Source: Ichthyophis bannanicus (taxonomy: Eukaryota; Chordata; Amphibia; Gymnophiona; Ichthyophiidae). From it: a stretch of DNA of 64,000 nt. How positions within the stretch are numbered: the stretch's first letter is position 1; the number at the start of each line of letters is the position of its first letter. The notes under the pieces are model-generated. The model searched no databases, was not told the origin of the DNA, and saw nothing but the letters and a program-made list of their open reading frames with translations. The DNA lies in assembly GCA_033557465.1 (NCBI GenBank), contig CM066039.1, positions 402,027,440 through 402,091,439 on the forward strand, read 5' to 3'. Shown one piece after another: positions 21,790-32,372 of this stretch. Made by a program: the position numbers and the translations under genes.

Positions 21790-24700
21790 GGTTGTTAAGT
21801 GCCATCAAGTCGGAGTCGACTCATGGCGACCCTCTGGATAGCTATCCTAAATTGTGTTCGGTCTTCAGTCAGGTGGCTCATTGTTGACAGACTGGTACCC
21901 GTAGCTGCTGTTATTGTATCGATCCATCTCATTGCTGACCTTCCTCTTTTGCATTGACCTTCTATCTTGCCAAGCATGATGTCTTTCTCTAATGATCTCT
22001 CTCTTCGCATGATGTGTCCAAAGTATGAAAGTCAAAGTCTTGTCATCTGAGCTTCTAAAGAAAGCTTAGGTTTGATCTCCTCTAGTACCGACTGGTTTGT
22101 TCTTTGGGCAGTCCATGGTATACACAGTATTCGCCGCCAGCACCATAATTCAAAGGCATCAATTTTCTTCCTATCTATCTGTCTTTTTCACTGTCCAGCT
22201 TTCACATCCATATGATGTTATTGAAAATACCATGGCTTGAACAAGTCGAATCTTTGTATGAAGAAAGACATCTCTGCTCTTGAGAATCTTATCTAGGTCT
22301 TTCATAGCCATTCTGCCAAGAGCAATGCGTCGACTGATTTCTTGACTGCTTGTTGCTTCTTTATTGATAGTTGATCCAAGTAGGTTAAAGTTGTTCACAA
22401 TTTCAATTTCTTCTCCTTCAACGATGAACCTGTTGATTATGCCAGTTGTCATGATCTTTGTCTTCTTTACATTAAGGTGCAGGCCCATTTTGAGACTATG
22501 TTCTTTGATTGTGAGAAGCAAATGTTTCAGATCATCTTCACTTTCAGCCAGTAATGTGGGTATCATCAGCATAGCGAAGGTCGTTGATGAGTCTTCCACC
22601 AATCTTCACACCTCTGTTGTCTTCATACAATTCTGCTTCTCTGATGATTTGTTCTGCATATAAATTAAACAGGTAGGGGGAAAGTATGCAGCCTTGTCTT
22701 ACACCTTTACTTATTTTAAACCATTCTATTTCTCCTTGTTCCGTTCGAACTGTTGCTTCTTGATCAATGTACAGATTGCGCAAGAGAACGATCAGGTGTT
22801 CTGGTATACCCATGCTTCTTAATGTGGCCCAAAGTTTCTCATGGTTTACACAGTCAAAAGCCTTGCTATAGTCGATAAAGCACAAATAGATATCCTTTTG
22901 GTATTCTTTAGTCTTTTCAAGGATCCATCTCACATCTGCAATGATGTCTCTAGTTCCTCGCCCTTTCCTGAACCCTGCTTGCACTTCAGGTAGTTCTTGT
23001 TCCAGGTATGGCTGTAGTCTCTTTTGAATAATCTTCAGTAGAATCTTGCTGGCATGTGGGATCAGAGCGATTGTGCGATAATTTCCACAGTCAGTTGGAT
23101 CACCTTTCTTTAGTACTGGTATAAACACAGATCTTTTCCAGTCAGTTGGCCATGATGTTGTCTTCCATATTTCTTAGCAGAGCCTTGTAAGTACGGTAAC
23201 AGCTGCATAAGATTGCTGCAATACTTCTATAGGAATGCTATCAATGCCTGGTGCTTTGTTCTTTGATAAGGCTTTCAATGCTGCTTCAACTTCTTCTTTC
23301 ATCACCAATGGTTCCCGATCATAAGCTACAGGTTGAAACGGCTGTTGGTCCACTTGATCTTTATCATATAAAAACTCTGTATATTCCTTACACCTTTTCT
23401 TGATCTTCTCAGCATCATTCAACATAGAACCTTGAGCATCTTGTAACATTCCAATTCGAGGCTGGAACTTTTTCTTTAACTCTCGTAGCTTTAGGAAAGC
23501 CGATCTTGTTCTTCCTCTAATAGTTTCTGCTTCTATTTCCTTGCAAGTGTCATTGTAGTACTTTTCCTTGTCCTGTCTTGCTGCACGTTGGAAATCTCTG
23601 TTGAGTTCTGCGATTGTCTTTCTTTCTCCTCTGGCTTTAGCTTCTCTACGTTTCTGGGCAATTTTCAGAGTTTCTTCCGTCATCCATTTTGGCCATTTTT
23701 GCTTTTTCACCTTTTGTAGAGACTTCTCGCTTTCTTCCAACACAGCCTTCTTGATGTCATTCCATAACTCTTCCGGAGCTCTGTCATTTGTATCTAAAGC
23801 AGCAAATCGATTTTGCAGGCAGTCTTTAAATTCCAGTGATACATTCTCAAGGTCATATTTTGCTGCATTCATGAGTGGTTTGCTCTTTTTTAACTTTAGC
23901 TTGAGTTTTCATACTAGTAGTTGATGATCTGTACCACAATCAGCTCCAGGTTTTGTCTTTGTTGATGTTACAGAGCTTTTCCATCGTTGACTTCCACAGA
24001 TGTAGTCAATTTGATTTTTATACAATCCATTGGGTGAGGTCCATATGTACAGTCGCTGCTTGTGTTGCTGGAAGAAGGTGTTTGAGATGAATAGATCATT
24101 GGTCTTGCAGAATTCTATCAATCTTTCTCCAGCTTCATTTCTGTTGCCAAGTCCATATTTTCCAACTACTTTGCCTTCTTTGTTGCCAACTTTTGTGTTC
24201 CAGTCACCCATGACTATCAGGATATCCTGTTTGCATGTTCTGTCAATTTCAGCTTGTAGTTATTCATAAAACTCTTCAATTTCGTTCTCTTCTGCAGCTG
24301 TTGTTGGGGCATATACTTGAATTATAGTTGTGTTGATAGGCAATCCTCATAGACGAATAGAGATTAAGCGTTTGCTGACTGCATTGTATTTCATTACAGT
24401 TCTTGCAAGTTTCTTCTTTATTATAAATGCAACACCATTTCTTCTTTGTGTTTCATTTCCAGCATAGTAGACCATGTGATCATCTGATGCAAAGTGCCCG
24501 ATGCCAGTCCATTTCAGTTCGCTGACACCCAACAGATCAAGTTCTACACGTTCCATTTCATTCTTGACCACCTCCAACTTCCCTTGGTTCATGCTTCGTA
24601 TGTTCCATGTTCCAATGTGTAAGACATCTTTACAGCTTCTGACTCTCATTTCATGCGCAGGATATCCTGGCACCTCAGATGAGACCTGTCCATCTTGGGA

Positions 24701-24796
24701 GACCCTGCCAGTAGTTAAACTACCGATAGTTTAGCTCTCAGCATCACTGATGCACGCAAGCCCTCACAGTGCGACAAGCTGCAAACCAAGTGAGAG
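21790..24796 (-). mobile_element. RTE-clade LINE, near full length, with 10-bp target duplication
   Basis: CTTAAAAGGT flanks it at 21780-21789 and 24797-24806, inside CR1-B sequence. On the minus strand the 5' end (24796) leads into a single ORF2. The 3' end carries GGGTCGCCATGAGTCGACTC and ends CTTAACAACCA before the duplication. The protein order (endonuclease, RT, short C-terminus with CESWTVKK) matches the RTE/BovB group. At about 3.0 kb it has the usual length for a complete RTE element. ORF2 is broken by a handful of frameshifts and stops. Confidence 0.9.
21795..24673 (-). pseudogene. RTE ORF2 (endonuclease-reverse transcriptase), frameshifted
   Basis: On the minus strand the endonuclease is at 24673-23909: IGTWNIRSMNQGKLE, SELKWTGIGHF, MGDWNTKVG and the GTDHQLL end. 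A lysine-rich linker spans 23872-23174. RT is at 23128-22544 with LIPHASKILLKII, QAGFRKGRGTRD, FIDYSKAFDCVNH, GVRQGCILSPYLFN and YADDT (YADD at 22573-22562). A frameshift follows directly. The thumb and C-terminus continue at 22602-22171 (SYGCESWTVKK) and 22010-21795. Every catalytic block is still recognisable, so decay is moderate. Confidence 0.9.
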
Positions 24797-24860
24797 CTTA
24801 AAAGGTTAGGACTTTTCAATTTGGAAAAGAAATGGCTAAGGGGAGATATGACAGAGGTCT

Positions 24861-25136
24861 CCCTGATTAAAGTCGTCCCCCCGTTGTTGTTGTGTGTCTG
24901 TGTGTCTGTTGTATGTTCGTTGGTGTTGTTGCCCGTTTTAAGTTTTAGCAGGTTATGTTAGATTTATCTAATTGACTATGTATTTTATCTTTATGTGCTT
25001 GGCTTTTACTTTCCTTTCATTTTATGGCGTTCTTTTCTATGATTTGCAGTATGAACCTTTTTATTGTACACTGCTCTATGCTTCGGCAGTAGCGGTTGAT
25101 CAAATGTTTTAATAAAGATAAAAGATAAAGATAAAG
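24861..25136 (+). mobile_element. L2-like 3' end with GATAAA-repeat tail
   Basis: The fragment ends in AATAAAGATAAAAGATAAAG, a microsatellite tail. It carries TGTACACTGC and CAGTAGCGGTTGATCAA, comparable to the 3' end of the L2 at 26184. It interrupts the CR1-B post-RT region. The coding part is absent. Confidence 0.65.
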
Positions 25137-25464
25137 AACAAGTAAACATAGATCGGTTATTTACTCCTTCAAAATGTAGAAAGACTAGGGGGACACGCAA
25201 TGAAGCTATAATGTAACCCATTTAAGACTATAATAAGAGAAATAACTGGGTTTAAAAAAGGTTTGGACAAGTTCCTGGAGTAAAGGTCCATAAACCATTA
25301 TTATAGAGGACCCAGGAAATCCACTGCTTGCCCCGTGACAAGCAATGTGGAACTTGTGTGCCTTTTTGGGAATCTTCCAGGTATTGTGACCTGGACTGGC
25401 TACTGTTGGAAACAGGATACGGGCTCGATGGACCTTGGTCTGAACTTGTATGGCATTTATGTTC

Positions 25465-25893
25465 TGTGGTGAGGAATGCCCTCCAGAAGAGATGGAGATA
25501 GGGGAAAATCCTGGTAGAAGTAATGAAACAGCACTAGCACACAGGGTTTCCAATGCAGAGTTGAAAAAAACACAGCCCTCTGCTGAGCACAGGACACACC
25601 CCAGCTCAGGGGAGGAGACAGGCTTCTGCACTGATTGGGCACACTCAGGGGAAGGTCAGGGCGTGCTGCGAAATGAAGCCCTTTTAAATCCCCAAGCAGA
25701 GAGGGAAGAGGAGAGGAGGAAAAGAGAAAAGGAGGAAAGAGAAAAAGAGAGAAAAGGACGGAGGAAAACGCTAGAACCCTGGAGCAAGGCAGAACCTTGG
25801 AGCAGTAAACCTTGGAGCCAAGCACACTCTAAGAAAGAACCTTACTACAAGGTAGAGCCTGGGCGTGGGAAGGCTAGCAAATTCAGCACATAG
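25465..25893 (+). CDS. N-terminal part of the LTR-borne open frame
   Basis: An open frame starts within or before the LTR edge and runs to 25893. It encodes a hydrophilic, highly charged segment rich in Glu, Lys and Arg (REEERRKREKEEREKERKGR). The corresponding frame in the other copy continues without interruption to its end. Here it stops at 25893, and the L2 insertion falls downstream. No known domain is recognised. Confidence 0.45.
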   Translation, partial: CGEECPPEEMEIGENPGRSNETALAHRVSNAELKKTQPSAEHRTHPSSGEETGFCTDWAHSGEGQGVLRNEALLNPQAEREEERRKREKEEREKERKGRRKTLEPWSKAEPWSSKPWSQAHSKKEPYYKVEPGRGKASKFST

Positions 25894-26183
25894 AAAGAAG
25901 GTATCTGGTCTGGTAGCAAACAAGGCTACAGAAGCAAGGAAGTGAAGCAAGAAGAAAGCTTTTCAAAGAGAAATTCACAGAGCAGAGGAAATAGCAGTAA
26001 GGCTGCTGAGTTTTTGAACCAGAGAGACTTCTGGAGGAAAGGTGCCAGTTCTTATTCAAACCCTGCTAAAAGGTAAAGCTGACTTTTCTACTTTTAATGC
26101 TTTACTAGAGAAACCTTTTATTTGTGCCAACCTTCACAAGGAAAACCCAGCTGCAGAAGCTGATAGCAAGTGGGGGAATGGTG

Positions 26184-28992
26184 TTAAACTTTAACTTTAA
26201 CTTTATTCCACACTTGATAGACCGCTTACGTTAGAAACATTAAAGCGGTGTACAAAAATAAAAAGGCAGCACTGCAAACTACGGAAAAAGGAACGCCAAA
26301 ATAATAGGAAAGAAAGAAAAGTATAGCACAAAACTGTACAAACAATAATAAATAACAATTAACGAGGGCACAAGTTAAAACAACAAGCAGTAATCAAGTA
26401 ACAGGTTAAAAACAATAAAACCTAAACAATGATAACATAAGTTAAAATAAAACCGAAACAATAATAGGCAATAAATAGCCGCCAAATTAACAATATCCAA
26501 ATACTAACCAATGATTAACACCAAAAATATAAACAAAGAAACAGACAGTACCACTAACAAGACAAACAGAAGGGGGACAGGACCAACCAGACTAAAACAA
26601 AACACTTAACCAAGGACGGAATCAGGGAGGGAAAAACCAGAGGGGAAAATCAAGGGGGGAGCTCAAACGCTTTATGAAACAGGTGAGTTTTGAGACAGGA
26701 TTTAAACTGTGAGTAGGAGGATTCTAAGCGGAGAGATGCAGGCAAGGCATTCCACAACCAAGGTCCCAGGAAAAAGAAAGCAGCCTGACGGGTCTTTTCA
26801 AAGTGGGCATGAGATGGGGACGGTAAGACCAAACGGTTAGCGTGAAGGGAGCGAAGCTGACGGTAGGGCGTGTGGAGGGAAATTAAATCAGCCAAATATA
26901 ACGGGTTATTAGTATAAAGTGCACAATGAATAAGAATCAGAAGTTTATAATGAAACCTAACACGGAGGGGCAACCAGTGAAGACGAATGAGGATGGGAGT
27001 AATGTGATCAAAACGACGAGCGAAGGTTATAATACGGGCAGCAGTGTTTTGTATGAGCTGTAAACGATGTAATTGATACTTGGGGAGGTTTGCCAGAAAA
27101 ATATTACAGTAGTCCAGACGACTAATGATAAGTGCAAGGGCAAGAGTGACCAGGGACCCAAGGGGAAGAATGGAGCGAACAGCCCGAAGACGACGAAGAA
27201 TAGCAAAGGAGCGTCTAGTGAGGGAAGAAATATGATCGTGAAAAGAGAGAGAAGAGTCAAGAATCACCCCGAGATACCGAAAAGAAGACACCAGAGGGAT
27301 AGGAATAGAATCAATCATAGGTGCAACTGATGGACAGGACCCAGACAATGAAACCCACATAGCAGTGGACTTGGAAGGGTTAAGACGAAGAAAGTGATGG
27401 GAGAGCCAGGAGGCCACATGAGAAAGGCAAGCATTGAAGGGAGAAAGATCAAGGGAAAGTGGAGAGATGTGAAAAAGCAAAATAATGTCATCTGCATAGA
27501 CATAACAGGACACAGGATATTGCTGTAATACCAGAAGCAAAGGGGCCAGGAAAATATTAAACAACAAAGGGGACAAAACAGAACCTTGGGGGACACCGCA
27601 AGTAAGAGGAAAAGAACTAGAAGACTTACCATTTAAAGTAACAGAAAAGGAGCGGGAAGTGAGGAAAGAACGAAACCAAAGAAGAACCGCCCCACGTAAC
27701 CCCACCTCAGCAAGACGAGTGAGAAGAAGAGTGTGATCGATTAAATCAAAAGCCGCGGATAGATCAAGAGAAACCAGAAGCGTAAGATCACCACGATCAT
27801 GTGCAACGTGTATTTCATTTAGGACAGCAAGAAGAACAGTCTCAGTACCATGACCTTGCCGAAATCCGGCCTGTCGGGGATGAAGTGTGTTTGTGGACTC
27901 AACATGGGATGACAACTGATGAAATGCAAATCGTTCCAGAAGTTTGGCCAGGTAGGGAAGATTTGAAACAGGGCGCCAATTTGCAGGAACAGAGGGGTCA
28001 AGGGAGGGTTGTTTTAAGAGTGGATGAACAACGGCCGACTTCCAGGGAGAGGGGAATAGACCAGAGGAGAAACTTGTATTTATGATAGTAGTGATAATAG
28101 GAACCAGCTGTAGGGAGGGTTCAGACAGCCAGCGAGAAGGAATAGGGTCAAGGGAACAGGTGGTCTTACGGGAAGTGGATAGGATCGTGAGAATTTCAGA
28201 CGAGAGAATTGGATGAAAAGAAGACCAGGTGTGGGCAAGAGCCCGATTGGGCAGAGTAATAGAGGACAGCAGAGCATGGTCAATGGCAACTGGATCATAA
28301 GGGGAAGCAGGAGGCGAGGGCGGTGGAGGAGGGGAAGTAGGAAAAGAAGACCGAAGGTCAAGAACTTTCTGGGAAAAGAAGGCAGCCAACGAATGGGGAT
28401 CTAGGGACTGGGTGGCCATGGTACGTGAAGAACTAGTGGAGGAAAGTTTATGCAAAATCTGAAAGAGCTGACGAGAAGAGTTCGCCGCTTCAGTAATTTC
28501 AGCCTCGTAATATGCCCGCTTTGCAGATTGGATGGCCAAACGGTAAGCAGCATACAGCTGTTTAAAGCGGGCATATAACTCTGAAGAAGGGTGACGAGAC
28601 CAGCGGCGGTGTACCTGGCGGAGTTGAGCCCGCTGCAGTCGTAAAGCAGGATGGAACCAGGAGGAGTGACCAGGGTTTGGCAGACGGGGACAAGGACGCA
28701 ATGGCGCTAACTGGTCCAAGGCATCCTTTAGGAGAGAGTCCCAAAGAGAGGCCTGACCGTCTGGAAGCAGTGATGCAAAATCTGAGGGGAAAACTGAAGA
28801 GGCAGGAGGAAAGGAGTCCAGAGTGTTAGGGGTTAAACGGCGACGAAGAGGAGGGGGGGAGGGGGGTACCAGAAAGGAAGACATCGAGAGGGGAGAAAAA
28901 GTAATCGAGAACAGGACACAACGGTGATCGGACCAAGGTATATCTAGCAGAGAAGGGGGAGAAATCTGGTTACCCTTACCAAAGACTTTCAC
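26184..28992 (-). mobile_element. Young L2-clade LINE, 5' truncated
   Basis: It is inserted in the LTR at 25465-29702. On the minus strand the coding region runs 28992 to 26650. The 3' UTR contains TACACCGC...GCGGTCTATCAAGTGTGG and the tail is repeated AAAGTT at 26184-26206. The 5' truncation falls inside the endonuclease. The uninterrupted frame argues for a recent insertion. Confidence 0.9.
26650..28992 (-). CDS. L2 ORF2: endonuclease end plus complete reverse transcriptase, 780 codons open
   Basis: The protein copies LINE RNA into DNA at the nicked target. It starts at the endonuclease C-terminus (IPWSDHRCV, the SDH box). A proline/serine-rich linker with a PPPPPSPP run follows. RT motifs come in order: NWRPVSNLPYLAKLLER, QAGFRQGHGTETVL, LDLSAAFDLIDH, CGVPQGSVLSPLLFN and YADDI (YADD at 27498-27487). 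RYLGVILDSSLSF follows. The L2-type C-terminal domain closes it (HITPILIRLHWLPLRVRFHY, PWLWNALPASLR, FKSCLKTHLF). No stop or frameshift is seen over 780 codons. The start is truncated, so the first methionine is not a real start. Confidence 0.93.
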   Translation of the reverse strand: MKVFGKGNQISPPSLLDIPWSDHRCVLFSITFSPLSMSSFLVPPSPPPLRRRLTPNTLDSFPPASSVFPSDFASLLPDGQASLWDSLLKDALDQLAPLRPCPRLPNPGHSSWFHPALRLQRAQLRQVHRRWSRHPSSELYARFKQLYAAYRLAIQSAKRAYYEAEITEAANSSRQLFQILHKLSSTSSSRTMATQSLDPHSLAAFFSQKVLDLRSSFPTSPPPPPSPPASPYDPVAIDHALLSSITLPNRALAHTWSSFHPILSSEILTILSTSRKTTCSLDPIPSRWLSEPSLQLVPIITTIINTSFSSGLFPSPWKSAVVHPLLKQPSLDPSVPANWRPVSNLPYLAKLLERFAFHQLSSHVESTNTLHPRQAGFRQGHGTETVLLAVLNEIHVAHDRGDLTLLVSLDLSAAFDLIDHTLLLTRLAEVGLRGAVLLWFRSFLTSRSFSVTLNGKSSSSFPLTCGVPQGSVLSPLLFNIFLAPLLLVLQQYPVSCYVYADDIILLFHISPLSLDLSPFNACLSHVASWLSHHFLRLNPSKSTAMWVSLSGSCPSVAPMIDSIPIPLVSSFRYLGVILDSSLSFHDHISSLTRRSFAILRRLRAVRSILPLGSLVTLALALIISRLDYCNIFLANLPKYQLHRLQLIQNTAARIITFARRFDHITPILIRLHWLPLRVRFHYKLLILIHCALYTNNPLYLADLISLHTPYRQLRSLHANRLVLPSPSHAHFEKTRQAAFFFLGPWLWNALPASLRLESSYSQFKSCLKTHLFHKAFELPP

Positions 28993-29004
28993 ACGGATAA
29001 AGAG

Positions 29005-29214
29005 CAGTTACAGGCTGAATTGCTTTTAAAACAGTTTCAAGAGTTTCTGGAACTGAGGTCAGGGAAGCTTAGCAGGCCTGACAGAGACAGCGATAGCCTT
29101 AGCTCTGATGAATGCATGCAAGTGGATAATTACCTGCCTGCTTTAGAAGGGGACCCTTCTCCAATGGATTGCTCAATCTGCCTCAAAGAGGACAGCAATG
29201 TAAGAAACCCTTGA
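29005..29214 (+). CDS. C-terminal part of the LTR-borne open frame
   Basis: After the L2 insertion the frame resumes (EQLQAELLLKQFQEFLELRS, then an acidic stretch). It ends SPMDCSICLKEDSNVRNP and a stop. The other LTR copy ends STMDLQCAICQVSDVEES at the equivalent place. The shared leucine-rich helix, the MD-X(2-4)-C-X-(I)C ending and the stop position show that it is the same coding unit. Confidence 0.55.
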   Translation, partial: QLQAELLLKQFQEFLELRSGKLSRPDRDSDSLSSDECMQVDNYLPALEGDPSPMDCSICLKEDSNVRNP

Positions 29215-29790
29215 ACACTGTATGAAAAGAATACAGAGAGTTTGCTGTACTTGCTGCCAAGCTAAAAGGTTTACAAATTGTTTTTATTTGTTGTTTTGAG
29301 AAGCCACGCTGTGGAAGGAACAGCTGTTTGTTTGGTGCTGCAATAATTCTGAAAGACCACATGAGGCACTGCTGAGTTAAAGCTGCTGTGATTGTGAAGA
29401 GCCAAGTAGAAGCTAACTTAATTTCAGTTGTACTTCCTATGTTCCTGGTTTCAGCTGTTTGGGTTGAAGTTGCAACTTTTGCGTTATGTACCATTGAATT
29501 TTGATGCGCTGGAAAATACCCCCACAACAATAAATTTCTTGCAGCCTTAACATTCGTGTCATGACTACAATTTAATCCTGAAGGAAATACAAGTACAATA
29601 CGAGTCCCAGAGTGCCCAGGGACCAGTACAAGCTTTATTCCTCAGGGACATTACAAGGCCACTCCTGCCTGTAAGCTCTCAGGCCCGGGCAGGAGCGTCG
29701 CAGTTCTTATGTTATCTTGATAAGCAAATGTTTCAGAGTGTCTTCACTTCCAGCTACTAACATGATATCGTCAGCATAGCTAAGATTGAT

Positions 29791-30309
29791 GGTAGACTCA
29801 TACTTATATACTGCAACATTCCCAGACCCAGAGGTTCAGTGCGTCAACAAATTAAAAAAAAATGAAGAAGCTCATACGAAACACAAAATTGTTAGTTACT
29901 GAACAATCAGGATTTTAAAGTTTTGCGAAAGCGCAAAAAGGACAGAATATATTTAATCGCTTGGCAGCAGTGATAATTCTGCTGCTATATATGGAATTGT
30001 CTGTTTATACTGTATCTGGATTTCAATGTACCACCTTTGCATGAAGGAAACAAAACACCACCGGATGTCTGTAAGCATTTGCAATTAGTTGCTAAATTTG
30101 GAAGCCAAAGGTCGGACAGATATTTGGATACATGGTCATTGAACAATTTATATAGAATTATGTAATATTTAAATTTAACCCAACTAAAGACCCTAAGTCA
30201 ATGCAATTCTTGAAATAATGGAGTCATTGGGGTGTATCTAGATACGCCGTAAATAAGGTGAGAGTATTTTGACAGAGCTGCAGACGTTTCATCTGCTTCT
30301 GTGAACAGC
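29791..30309. other. Unclassified insert in the RTE copy
   Basis: About 520 bp of AT-rich sequence separates two RTE parts that should be nearly adjacent. I find no inverted termini, tail or long frame. It may be an old element or a rearranged piece of unique sequence. Confidence 0.4.
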
Positions 30310-30561
30310 TCAGAATCTTCACACCCTGGTTGTCTTCATATAGTCCTGCTTCTCCGATGATTTGTTCTGCATATAAATTAAACAGGTACGGGGAAAATAT
30401 GCAGCCTTGTACACCTTTGCTGATTTTAAACCGTTTCTCCTTGTTCCTGTTTGAACTGTTGCTTCTTGATCAATGTAAAGGTTATGGACGAGAACTATCA
30501 GATGTTCTGGTATACACATGGCTTCTTTATGTGGCCTAGAGGTTTTTTTCATGATTTACAC

Positions 30562-30913
30562 CAGTGGTTCTCAACCCAGTCCTCTAGGACCCCTAGTCCA
30601 GTCAGATTGAGGGTATCTACAATGAATATGCATGAGATAGATCTGCATACAATTTTTATTTATTTTATTTTATTTATTTAACTATTTCTTTTATACCGCC
30701 CCTTCCAGAGATCAAGGGCGGTTTACATATAACAGTTTAACAGTCTTGTACACATTTGTATACATTTTACACTGAACAATAGAAGTCAACTATTTACATT
30801 GAACAATGAAATAGAATGAAAGCAGTGCATGCAGATCTCATGCATATTCATTGTGAAAATCCTGAAAACCTGACTGGCCCGGGGGTCCCAGAGAACTGGG
30901 TTGAGAACCACTG
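30562..30913. mobile_element. Palindromic hAT-type MITE with 8-bp target duplication
   Basis: It starts CAGTGGTTCTCAACCCAG and ends CTGGGTTGAGAACCACTG, perfect inverted termini of the hAT (Charlie) kind. ATTTACAC flanks it at 30554-30561 and 30914-30921, the 8-bp duplication expected of hAT. The inner arms are also complementary (CATGAGATAGATCTGCAT against ATGCAGATCTCATGCATATT), so the whole unit can fold into one long hairpin. An L2 tail fragment (about 30648-30835) is inserted near the loop. It has no coding capacity. Confidence 0.93.
30648..30835 (-). mobile_element. L2 3' tail fragment inside the hAT MITE
   Basis: TTTATTTATTTTATTTTATT is followed by TATACCGCCCCTTCCAGAGA, GGGCGGTTTACATATAAC and L2-type 3' UTR sequence. 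It sits near the centre of the MITE palindrome. Boundaries are approximate. Confidence 0.75.
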
Positions 30914-31984
30914 ATTTACACAATCAAAGGTCTTGCTATGGTCAATAAAACACATACTGTAGATATCATTTGATATTCTTTTGTCTTTTCAACAATCTCT
31001 CTCATGTCCATGATGATGTCTTGTTTCTCACACTTATCCAAACCCTGCTTGCACATCAGGAAGCTCTCATTCAAGGTGTGGTTATAGTCTTCCACCGAAA
31101 GATCTTGAGTAAAATCTTGCTGACATGTGGGATCAGAGTGATTCTGCGATAATTTCTACACTCTGTCAATCACCTTTCTTCAGTACTGGTATAAACAAAA
31201 TCTTTTCCAGTCAGTTGGCCATGATGTTGTCTTCCAAATTTCCTGGCAGAGCCTTGTAAGTATTGTAACAGCTGCTTCTGATTGCTGTAATACTTCAACG
31301 TGAATGCTGTCAATGCCCAGAGCTTTGTTCTTTGATAATGCTTTCAATGCTGTTTTGACTTCTTTCATTACCAATGGCTCCTGATCAGAAGGTACATGTT
31401 GAAACAGCTGTTGATCCACTTGATCTTTATGGTTTAAAAGACTGTATATTCTTTCCACTTTTTCTTGATCTTCTCAGCATCATTCAACATGGATCCTTGA
31501 GCATCTTTTAGCATTCCAATTTGATGCTGGAATTTTCTCTTTAATGGGCGTAGCTTTAGGAAAGCCAATCTGGTTATTCCTCTGATAGAATCAGAAGCTA
31601 TTCTCTTGCATGTATCATTGTAGAACCTCTGTGTCTCATCTTGCTGCATGCTGGAAATCTCTGTTAGAAGCCATCACAGAACTTTTCTCCTCAGGCTTAA
31701 GTTTCTCTGCATTTAAGCAATTTTCAGAGCTTCTTCAGTCGTCCATTTTGGCCGTTTTTGCTTTTTCATCTTTTTCAGAGACTTTCCATTTTCTTCAAGC
31801 ACAACTTTCCTGATGTCATTCTATAACTCTTCTGGAGCTCTTGTCATTTGTATCCAAAGCGGCAAATCAATTTTGCAGACAGTTTCTAAATGCCATGGAA
31901 TGTTTTTAAGATCATATTTTACTTTATTCATGAATGGCTTACTCTTTTTTAGCTTTAGTAGCTGGTAATATGTACAATCTATGT

Positions 31985-32372
31985 AGGCAGGCCGCATCAA
32001 ACCTGCTTTCCATCCCAACCCTAAACGCAAAGAGTAGACAGTCCACATACAACTGAGTGCTCTCCCTTCTCGCCCCCACCATCTAGAATGCTCTCCCCAC
32101 AGAGCTAAGAACCTGAAGACGCACCTATTCCAGGACTAGTTTAATGCCACCATGCCACTGGATTCACAGCACAACTATAACTCAGAGCAGTGTATTACCG
32201 AATTCCGCAATCAGTTCATCACATGTATTCATATATGTTACTGTATAAGTTAACCTTTGTTGAGTTCAATGTAAAACAGTATGTACAAGGATACGTACTG
32301 TTATAAGCTTGGTTTTATGCAAACCGCTTTGAATTGTAGAAAGGTGGTCTAAAAATAAATAAAACTAACCAA
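31985..32372 (+). mobile_element. L2 3' end inserted in the RTE copy
   Basis: The plus strand keeps degenerate codons of the L2 C-terminus (a NALP-type block near 32085 and a THLF-like block near 32125). A 3' UTR and the tail GCAAACCGCTTTGAATTG with AAATAAATAAA follow. RTE sequence is readable on both sides. Confidence 0.72.

Larger units (their letters stand above)
21641..25464 (+). mobile_element. CR1-B 3' region split by RTE and L2 inserts
   Basis: CR1-B post-RT sequence is readable at 21641-21789, resumes at 24797-24860 after the RTE, and resumes again at 25137-25464 after a short L2-type piece. It runs to the family's 3' signature (GGAAACAGGATAC, GATGGACC, GGCATTTATGTTC). Its last bases continue at 29703-29713, beyond the LTR insertion. 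No frame is intact. Confidence 0.8.
25465..29702 (+). mobile_element. LTR-like element (TG...CA, 4-bp duplication), split by an L2 LINE
   Basis: It begins TGTGGTGAGGAATGCC at 25465 and ends GGAGCGTCGCA at 29702. GTTC is duplicated at 25461-25464 and 29703-29706 within a CR1-B tail. Without the L2 at 26184-28992 it is about 1.4 kb, like the copy at 43476-44889, which shares the start, a late AATAAA (29529-29534) and a charged open frame. These are the marks of a solo LTR. The internal retroviral region is absent. Confidence 0.82.
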
